From contig JAGHRU010000118.1 of assembly GCA_018066225.1 (NCBI GenBank), positions 1-12,021 of the forward strand: a stretch of 12,021 bases of DNA, read 5' to 3'. A model generated the notes under the pieces. It did not search any database. It was not told the origin of the DNA and saw nothing but the letters and a program-made list of their open reading frames with translations. Below, piece after piece: positions 6,932-12,021 of the stretch (its first letter is position 1; each line of letters begins with the position of its first letter). The stretch is from Candidatus Equimonas enterica. Lineage in GTDB: Bacteria > Bacteroidota > Bacteroidia > Bacteroidales > Bacteroidaceae. The translations under genes were made by a program, and so were the position numbers.

Positions 6932-7501
6932 TTACTTCCCCTGTTCCGCCATGCGGTTGCCGATGCGTACGATGCGGCCTTCCGTCTCTTCTGTGCTGGC
7001 GTTGTCGCGTCCTGCGCTGCGCCAGTAGGGCCACGGGTAGGTGTAGTCGTAGGCATCCCAGTCGTAGTAGCCGTCTATCTTGTGCAGGCTGAAGTGGATG
7101 CGCGTGTCGCCGAAGTAGCCGCTGAAATAATAGTCGTTCAGACGGTAGTCGTAGATGACGGCGTCCCAGTCGGGGTTGTAGGGGTAGTGGAGGTAGATGG
7201 CACCATCTCTGGCTTGCCACTCAAACTGCATGCTCATGTAGTCGTAGGGGCCAGCGGTGTACCAGTCTATCTGGTAGCCGTAGCCGTGGGTGGAGAATGA
7301 CGATGAGGGGACGAAGCGGATGTCGGTGTCGTAGGAGTCGTAGCGGTAGATGCGCCCGTGGTACTCATACTCGTAGTACATGCCGAAGTCGCCTTGCCAC
7401 TGGCCTTCGAGGTCGTAGGCTATCGCGTGATCCTCGTCGCAGGCGGTGAAGAGGGTGAGTGTCAGTAGGGCGGTGAAGGCCCAGAGCAGATGTTTTCTCA
7501 T
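6932..7501 (-). CDS. Tyrosine-rich lipoprotein, function unknown
   Basis: This 189-residue protein has a lipoprotein signal peptide (basic MRKH, hydrophobic core, lipobox FTAC with the lipidated Cys at residue 21). The next residues are Asp-Glu-Asp, the acidic type of signal that in Bacteroidetes tends to send lipoproteins to the cell surface. The mature part is very rich in aromatics: 27 Tyr and 7 Trp, mostly in short alternating motifs (GMYYEYEYHG, VIYDYRLNDYYFSGYFGD). This suggests a small beta-sheet fold, perhaps lipocalin-like, with segments such as LEGQWQGDF and THIDF-type strands. I do not recognise a characterised family; similar small lipoproteins are, as I recall, common in Prevotella genomes, unverified. 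It begins 15 bp after the methyltransferase stop, has no promoter of its own that I can see, and is probably cotranscribed with it. Confidence 0.82.
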   Translation of the reverse strand: MRKHLLWAFTALLTLTLFTACDEDHAIAYDLEGQWQGDFGMYYEYEYHGRIYRYDSYDTDIRFVPSSSFSTHGYGYQIDWYTAGPYDYMSMQFEWQARDGAIYLHYPYNPDWDAVIYDYRLNDYYFSGYFGDTRIHFSLHKIDGYYDWDAYDYTYPWPYWRSAGRDNASTEETEGRIVRIGNRMAEQGK

Positions 7502-7516
7502 GGTCGTAAATAGTTA

Positions 7517-8344
7517 TTATGGCGTGTTGTTTTTGCAGAGTTGGTAGAAGGCGACCGCCGATGCGGCAGCCACGTTGAGCGAATCTACGCCGTGCTTCAT
7601 GGGGATGCGCACGGTGTAGTCGGCGTCGTCTATGCTGTCTTGTGGCAGTCCGTCGCCCTCTGTGCCCATCACGATGGCCAGCCGCGGCTCGGCGTTGAGG
7701 CTGGCGTCGTCGAGCGTCACCGAGTCGTCGGTCAGTGCCATCGCTACGGTGCGGAAGTGCGCCTCGCGCAGTGCTGCGTAGAGCGCAGCGTCGCTGCCTT
7801 CCCACTTCGTCCACGGCACGAGAAACACGCTGCCCATGCTCACGCGCACGGCGCGGCGGTTGAGGGGGTCGCAGGAGGTGGCCGTCAGCACCACGCCGTC
7901 GATGCCGAGGGCTGCTGCGCTGCGAAAGATGGCGCCGATGTTCGTCGTGTCGCACACGGCATTGATGACCACCACGCGTCGCGCCTCGCGGCATATCGCC
8001 TCGAGCGTCAGCGGCTCGGGGCGTCGCATAGCGCAGAGCACGCCGCGTGTCAGCGTGTAGCCCGTGAGGCTTTCGAGCAGTGTGCGCGCTCCGGTATAGA
8101 CGGGGGTGTCGTCGGCGAGTCGTGCCACGATGTCTGCGGCGTCGCCCGTGAGGTGTCGCTCTTCGCAGAGCAGCGAGAGCGGCGTGTAGCCTTTGTCGAG
8201 TGCGATGCGTATCACCTTGGGGCTCTCGGCTATGAAGATGCCCTTCGTCGGCTCTATGCTGCTGCGCAGTTGTGCTTCGGTGAGGCGCGCATAGACGGCG
8301 ATTTCGGGGCACGAGAGGTCGGTGATGCGGATGATGTGTGGCAT
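7517..8344 (-). CDS. SpoU/TrmH-family RNA 2'-O-methyltransferase (SPOUT fold)
   Basis: This 275-residue protein transfers a methyl group from S-adenosylmethionine to a ribose 2'-OH in tRNA or rRNA. All three SpoU motifs are present: motif 1 DTTNIGAIFRSAAALGIDG with catalytic Asn and Arg, motif 2 LAIVMGTEGDGLP, and motif 3 VRIPMKHGVDSLNVAAASAV, which forms the trefoil-knot cofactor site. The N-terminal part (residues 1-100) resembles the substrate-binding domain of the TsnR/AvirB and RlmB-type subfamilies (GIFIAESPKVIRIALDKGY). The exact target nucleotide cannot be read from sequence. It is the first gene of a likely two-gene unit with the lipoprotein. A -7 promoter box sits 7 bp before the ATG, implying a nearly leaderless transcript. 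Length and start are normal for the family. Confidence 0.93.
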   Translation of the reverse strand: MPHIIRITDLSCPEIAVYARLTEAQLRSSIEPTKGIFIAESPKVIRIALDKGYTPLSLLCEERHLTGDAADIVARLADDTPVYTGARTLLESLTGYTLTRGVLCAMRRPEPLTLEAICREARRVVVINAVCDTTNIGAIFRSAAALGIDGVVLTATSCDPLNRRAVRVSMGSVFLVPWTKWEGSDAALYAALREAHFRTVAMALTDDSVTLDDASLNAEPRLAIVMGTEGDGLPQDSIDDADYTVRIPMKHGVDSLNVAAASAVAFYQLCKNNTP

Positions 8345-8351
8345 ATCGCGG

Positions 8352-8359
8352 CAAAATTA
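8352..8359 (-). promoter_or_regulatory. Promoter -7 box of the methyltransferase-lipoprotein unit
   Basis: TAATTTTG on the minus strand (8359 down to 8352) fits TAnnTTTG. Only 7 bp separate it from the ATG at 8344. No clear -33 element is visible at 19 bp spacing. Confidence 0.55.
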
Positions 8360-8462
8360 GGCATAATTTCCCAATTACGCCTCCTCTTGTGACCAAAAAG
8401 TCTGCTTGCGCCCTCATTTTCCCGCTTCGTCCTCTCGCGCTCGCGCACGTATTATATATCTG

Positions 8463-8566
8463 TCTGCCCGGAAACGATCTGCCCTTGTCGTGCGAACGCT
8501 CTGCCCAGACCGTTTTTCTCGTCTGCGCAGACTGTTTTCACGGCCTGCCCTTGTCGCTTTGCGTCG
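8463..8566. repeat. Degenerate tandem repeat, 22-bp period with CTGCCC core
   Basis: CTGCCC or CTGCGC occurs at 8464, 8479, 8501, 8523 and 8545. The last four copies are exactly 22 bp apart and the first is 15 bp away. The units starting at 8507 and 8529 share about 15 of 22 bases (AGAC, GTTTT, CTGC). Units at 8485 and 8551 share TTGTCG directly after the core. One unit boundary forms a perfect 12-bp palindrome GTCTGCGCAGAC (8521-8532). A core in inverse orientation, GGGCAG, lies at 8628-8633 by the downstream promoter. The stretch is non-coding on either strand as far as I can tell. Confidence 0.6.
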
Positions 8567-8594
8567 CTTTTGCACGGCTTTTCTTTCGCTTTGC

Positions 8595-8625
8595 TTTGCC
8601 GTCTCGTTTTTTCTCCGTAACTTTG
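8595..8625 (+). promoter_or_regulatory. Strong Bacteroidetes promoter without an obvious adjacent gene
   Basis: TTTG at 8595-8598 and TAACTTTG at 8618-8625 are separated by exactly 19 bp, a perfect match to the Bacteroidetes housekeeping promoter. Transcription would begin near 8632. The nearest convincing plus-strand gene, the BspA-like fragment, starts 310 bp further on. Confidence 0.72.
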
Positions 8626-8944
8626 CAGGGCAGGCGAGAGAAACCGCTTGTCAAGAAGGCGTTCCACGCTTTATCCTTTACAACGAAATCTGGAAAATTT
8701 CATACTACAGAAGGATGAAGATACGGCAACGCCCACACTGTATGCATGCATGCGGCCTCCACGCCGTAGCTCGAGCATATCGGCGTGGGGTTGCTATATT
8801 CTTATTCATTTCGACGATGGTGTTTGGCGATACCAGTTAGTAGATGAGTAAGGACAAGTCCCTACGCTTTTCTTGTGCCCATTCACTAATTTCAAAAGGC
8901 TGAGTCGGGGGATTGCGAGGCAATAATCATTAAATTTCATTTCT
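8626..8944 (+). other. Roughly 310-bp region without a clear gene; leader or small RNA with inverted repeats
   Basis: No reading frame here looks like a protein. A 41-codon frame at 8715-8840 lacks family features and a ribosome binding site. Inverted repeats are ATCCTT (8673-8678) with AAGGAT (8711-8716) enclosing GAAAT/ATTTC (8685-8689, 8697-8701), and CCACGCCG (8759-8766) with CGGCGTGG (8781-8788). GCAAC plus CCCAC at 8726-8736 can instead pair with GTGGGGTTGC (8785-8794), competing for the same arm. A purine-pyrimidine alternating run TATGCATGCATGC lies at 8741-8753. It could be the long 5' leader of the BspA-like gene or a separate RNA. Confidence 0.35.
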
Positions 8945-9280
8945 ATGATGAAGAAGTTAGTTACTCTTTTCGTCTTGATGCTCGTGTGCATCGGGCAAGT
9001 TTTCGCCTACGATTTTGAGGAGAAAGGTATTTATTATTCTTTGTCTGGAAATGAGGCCTCTGTGGTAAGTGGAACAAACAAGTACTCAGGCAAGATTCTC
9101 ATCCCCAGCAATGTTACTTATGATAGTAAAACTTATAGTGTGACGAGCATAGGAGATTGTGCCTTCGCATCTTGCGCTGGCCTCACCTCCGTCACCATCC
9201 CTAATAGCGTGACGAGCATAGGAGGCGGTGCCTTCCAATTGTGTATTTATATGTCTTTTTATATCCCCTGTCTCTTGTGA
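8945..9280 (+). pseudogene. BspA-like leucine-rich-repeat surface protein, 5' fragment only
   Basis: The frame starts with a signal peptide (MMKKLVTLFVLMLVCIGQVF, cleaved near FA/YDF) and continues as the standard start of Prevotella BspA-like secreted LRR proteins: a beta-rich lead-in (SGKILIPSNVTYDSKTYSVT) and then LRR_5 repeats of 23 residues (VTSIGDCAFASCAGLTSVTIP, then VTSIGGGAF). The two repeats share a 15-bp identical sequence at 9141-9155 and 9210-9224, 69 bp apart. After GGAFQLC, near 9232-9242, LRR coding stops, base composition drops and the frame ends 11-16 unrelated residues later. Full-length relatives have many repeats and several hundred residues, so this is a remnant of about 95 native residues. 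It is joined tail to tail with the minus-strand phosphoesterase gene. A weak -7 box TAAATTTC lies at 8931-8938; no Shine-Dalgarno is seen. Confidence 0.85.
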
Positions 9281-12021
9281 ATTTAGTACTCTCGTAAAAA
9301 CTTCCATTCTCTTCTCAGAGAATACATCATTTTTATACCAATTTACAATATTAAAAGGTATTGCAGCAACAATATGAATTAACTTCCTTGATAGTTCCTC
9401 GTCCTTATCAAAATCATCCGTCAATTGGAAACTAGCACCACCCATAGCACCTCGACCATTTCTTGCCAAAGCGGGTGTAAGTAATACAAGAACCTCAAAC
9501 AAGGAATACCATGCATTTTCCACCGCTTTATACAAATCGTATCGCTTATCTTCATCAATAAGGCTACTATTTCGTAAAGCTCTAGATGCAGAACGGGCAA
9601 GATTCATCATGTTTCGGACATTGAACTTGTCCATCACCGTTTCAATAGCTTGGAAGTATGGCTTTCTAACTTCATAATTTTTATCTGCTACAGAATCCTT
9701 AATTTCTTCAGGCAGGCGAGATGCCATTATGTCTTCCTCCAATTGCTCTCTTGTTTTGGTCTCAAGGGCAGGATTTGGTCTACATTTCAATGTCTTATAT
9801 GGATTGGCAATACGTACTCCTAAACTACTAGAAACACTGGAACTAAGCGTATTGAGTTCACTGATGATATATTCTATCAAATCTGCGCATTTTGGATCTA
9901 TTCCTGTATAGAACTCAATGATTTCAGGCATATGTATACATTTCTGTTCATTAACCATATAGTCATAAAATGATTTATCACTATACATCTGGTAAGCTGC
10001 AAAATAATACACCCAGTAACTAAACCTGAATTCATATAGGTTTAGATATGGCACAATTACTTGCGCCTCAATCATTGATTTAAGGAGTTTTTGTCTTACC
10101 TCGACAGTGTACCCTCTCTGAGGAATGTTGTCGGTTGCTTTTATGTATTCATCCTCAGAGAAGAGTCTCTGATAGCAATCGCCATCGTTATTTTTTAGCA
10201 GAGTCTTACATAATGCTCCCATAATGATACAACATTCTTCTTCATCTATTGAATCTGTATAATAGAAGGAGTCAGGTTTCAAGAAGAAGAACTGCAGAAG
10301 TGACGACAAAATTTTGAATCTGTTTATTGGTCTTGATTCATAGTTTTGTTGGAAATTCATCAACAATTGTATGCAATTAACAGGTGTGCGATGCACATTT
10401 AGATCTAATAATTCAAGAATCAGACGTTCCAGAATCTTATCATTCTCCTCAATGTTGAATCTACGCTCCTTTATATATTCCAGTGTCAGTTTTCTAATTG
10501 CATTCCTTTCAAGTTCTCTTAGATACATAACTTGGAAATCATCCTCATTTTTATCTTCGCTCAAACCACAAAAAAATGAAGAGTCTTCTTCGTTATTTAC
10601 TAAAATGATCCTTGCATCAGGCAATAATTGGCATATCTTAGACAATAACTTTTCTTGCTTATCCAATGCTCGGTTCCAGTTATCGACAACAATTGTTGCA
10701 ACATCAGAAACTTTTATGCCTCTACCATTGGCAAACAATTCTATTGCAGTTTGAACCTTCGACAGCCTAAGATCTTTCCCTTCTAGAAATATCCAATGTT
10801 CTTTCTTTTGCCTCCAAACTTCGAGAATTACTTTGTTGCACAAACTCGTCAGGCCGAATTGTGAGCCACCAATAATCAGAATATTTTCAGATGAATTTAC
10901 AATATTTATATGATCCCAAACAATCTCACCTTCATTTGTTCTGTTTTGTGGTGGGTAATTAGATAGTCTCCTGTTAACCCATGAAGGTGTATAGTTGTAA
11001 ATATTAAGACTTTCACGTAACTTGTTTTCTAATTCACGAGATATAACATCATCCTCGGTATATAGTTGTTTTGCGAACTCTATCACTCCATTGGAAGTTC
11101 TGGAAAATTCCGTACCAAAAGTAAATTCTTCATCAAATGTTGACCATTTACGATACTCAATAGAGGTAACGTCTTTACCCTCAAAGTGAAGGATAGAATA
11201 TCCATTTTGGTCTTTTTTGTCACTGAATAATTGTGGTGACGAACAGAATTTGCAAATCTCTGTTTTTACGCCCATGTATTTACGGAAGCTTTGCCTGTGA
11301 AGATGCCCTGTGATTAAGACGTCAACATCTTTTCGAAGGATATTTTCAATTTCGTCTCGAACGTATTCAGAAAGATGATTAAGAGGATGGTGCATAACCA
11401 GTATCTTGGTTCTGCCTTCATTTTCTTGTGCCCATTTATAAAGACCTGAGGTGTCCACCTTCAGAATCCCTTCATCTGCGACGAAGCCCTTTTGACCTCC
11501 ATTTGAAAGAAGTGCACTATTCAAGCAATATACGCTTATCTCTGGCACAAGGTTTACACTATAGCCAAATAGATCATAAGAAGGGATGCTGAGCTTCGAA
11601 GTACAAAATTTATCGAAACATGCGAACTTCTTTCTGATAATAGAATCTTCCTCATTTTTGAGTATCTCATTAAAAGACTCCTCATCTGCAGTACTATTTA
11701 ACAACTCTATATGCTTCTTCTTCCATTTTTTGTCTATTAATATATTACGATTCAAATCATGATTACCAGGTGTGCAGATAATATGATCTAAATCTATATA
11801 TTTTGTTAGTTTGGAAAGAAAGATGTCATAAAAATCATCATACGATTTATCAATATTGCCTGCTTGAACTATATCTCCAGCTATTATGCAATATCTATTT
11901 GCCCTGTCTATCTGGTTAAGAACCTTCGGCAAGTCCTTGAAGAACTCCCTTACGACGAGACCTTGGTTCTCCGCAGAGCATTTGTTAAAGTGAATGTCGG
12001 AGATACAAAGTATGTGTATAT
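9086..12021 (-). CDS. Metallophosphoesterase fused to STAND-like P-loop module; open at right edge, 3' end replaced by antisense LRR sequence
   Basis: The frame is open to the right edge, reading IHILCISDIHFNK there, so only a few N-terminal codons are missing. Counting from that edge, the calcineurin-like metallophosphoesterase domain (about residues 1-290) has all five metal motifs: SDIH (7-10), GD (48-49), GNHD (85-88), MHHP (209-212) and GHLH (238-241). A P-loop-type module follows near 365-530: NILIIGGSQFGLTSL in the Walker A position, TIVVDNW as Walker B (Asp446) and DARIILVNN as a sensor strand. The Walker A lysine is Leu (CTG at 10850-10852). The remaining 400 residues are helical with no clear repeats. 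This order, effector enzyme then STAND-like NTPase then helical sensor, is that of known anti-phage STAND proteins; the role here is inferred. Native sequence ends near 9233; the last 49 codons are antisense BspA LRR. The gene is clearly more AT-rich than everything left of 8900. Confidence 0.85.
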   Translation of the reverse strand, partial: IHILCISDIHFNKCSAENQGLVVREFFKDLPKVLNQIDRANRYCIIAGDIVQAGNIDKSYDDFYDIFLSKLTKYIDLDHIICTPGNHDLNRNILIDKKWKKKHIELLNSTADEESFNEILKNEEDSIIRKKFACFDKFCTSKLSIPSYDLFGYSVNLVPEISVYCLNSALLSNGGQKGFVADEGILKVDTSGLYKWAQENEGRTKILVMHHPLNHLSEYVRDEIENILRKDVDVLITGHLHRQSFRKYMGVKTEICKFCSSPQLFSDKKDQNGYSILHFEGKDVTSIEYRKWSTFDEEFTFGTEFSRTSNGVIEFAKQLYTEDDVISRELENKLRESLNIYNYTPSWVNRRLSNYPPQNRTNEGEIVWDHINIVNSSENILIIGGSQFGLTSLCNKVILEVWRQKKEHWIFLEGKDLRLSKVQTAIELFANGRGIKVSDVATIVVDNWNRALDKQEKLLSKICQLLPDARIILVNNEEDSSFFCGLSEDKNEDDFQVMYLRELERNAIRKLTLEYIKERRFNIEENDKILERLILELLDLNVHRTPVNCIQLLMNFQQNYESRPINRFKILSSLLQFFFLKPDSFYYTDSIDEEECCIIMGALCKTLLKNNDGDCYQRLFSEDEYIKATDNIPQRGYTVEVRQKLLKSMIEAQVIVPYLNLYEFRFSYWVYYFAAYQMYSDKSFYDYMVNEQKCIHMPEIIEFYTGIDPKCADLIEYIISELNTLSSSVSSSLGVRIANPYKTLKCRPNPALETKTREQLEEDIMASRLPEEIKDSVADKNYEVRKPYFQAIETVMDKFNVRNMMNLARSASRALRNSSLIDEDKRYDLYKAVENAWYSLFEVLVLLTPALARNGRGAMGGASFQLTDDFDKDEELSRKLIHIVAAIPFNIVNWYKNDVFSEKRMEVFTRVLNSQETGDIKRHINTQLEGTASYARHAIRDGDGGEASARCEGTISYARHTISFTIISNIAGDENLA
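9141..9224 (+). repeat. Direct repeat within the LRR coding sequence
   Basis: TGACGAGCATAGGAG occurs at 9141-9155 and 9210-9224, one 69-bp LRR unit apart. Such LRR DNA repeats are usually numerous in genomes that carry BspA families, which makes them good sites for recombination and also for misassembly. Confidence 0.85.

Noticed and set aside
7541..8392. A 283-codon plus-strand frame opposite the methyltransferase.
   Set aside because: The minus frame has all three SpoU motifs. This one is His/Val/Ala-rich shadow sequence.
8463..8566. Possible CRISPR array.
   Set aside because: The period is 22 bp with diverged units and no distinct 25-35-bp repeat and spacer pattern, and there are no cas genes nearby.
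8338..8851. Several overlapping plus-strand frames of 67-144 codons in the intergenic region.
   Set aside because: They lie over tandem repeats and hairpins, with no common codon pattern, no ribosome binding site and no protein features.
9080..9300. Transposon insertion as the cause of the BspA break.
   Set aside because: No terminal inverted repeats, target duplication or transposase is visible at the junction. Only one boundary is inside the window, so this stays open rather than supported.
11930..11932. TTG at 11932 as the start of the phosphoesterase gene.
   Set aside because: The frame continues to the window edge and upstream codons encode the first metal motif SDIH, which the domain requires.

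Overview
The window looks like a chromosomal segment of a Prevotella-like member of the Bacteroidales. The evidence is a set of promoter -7 boxes matching TAnnTTTG, a BspA-type leucine-rich-repeat protein with a Prevotella-style start, a CarboxypepD_reg/outer-membrane-barrel protein of the TonB-receptor type, a GH92 mannosidase, and almost no Shine-Dalgarno sequences. Species cannot be fixed from the sequence.

Layout, left to right. Positions 1-966 (minus) hold the first 322 codons of a secreted GH92 alpha-mannosidase that runs off the left edge. Divergent from it is rplS (ribosomal protein L19, 1172-1543, plus). It converges with a large outer-membrane beta-barrel protein (1679-4822, minus), and two perfect hairpin terminators lie between the 3' ends. 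Divergent from the barrel gene is a two-gene plus-strand operon: a compact ABC/AAA-type ATPase (4991-5842) and a DUF4435 TOPRIM-like protein (5855-6856). This is the gene arrangement of the PARIS (AriA-AriB) anti-phage system and other OLD-like ATPase/nuclease pairs. The operon ends at a 20-bp perfect bidirectional terminator. That terminator is shared with a minus-strand unit made of a SpoU/TrmH-type rRNA/tRNA methyltransferase (7517-8344) and a tyrosine-rich lipoprotein (6932-7501).

Positions 8345-8944 contain no convincing gene. They do hold a degenerate 22-bp-period repeat with a CTGCCC core, followed by a plus-strand promoter with a 19-bp spacer between TTTG and TAACTTTG, and then about 310 bp of possible leader or small RNA with several inverted repeats.

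From about 8940 the base composition drops. A 5' fragment of a BspA-like LRR gene (8945 to about 9240) is abruptly joined, tail to tail, to a long AT-rich minus-strand gene that runs off the right edge. This gene encodes a metallophosphoesterase domain with all five metal motifs, fused to a STAND-like P-loop module (the P-loop lysine is replaced by leucine) and a long helical C-terminal region. Its last 49 codons are antisense LRR sequence, so the present stop is an accident of the junction. I regard it as a candidate immune or stress effector protein acquired by horizontal transfer and truncated at its 3' end. A metagenome assembly chimera at the LRR repeat is the main competing explanation.

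The two most interesting systems are therefore the ATPase/DUF4435 pair (GC-rich like its housekeeping neighbours, apparently long resident) and the AT-rich metallophosphoesterase-STAND gene fused to the broken BspA gene.
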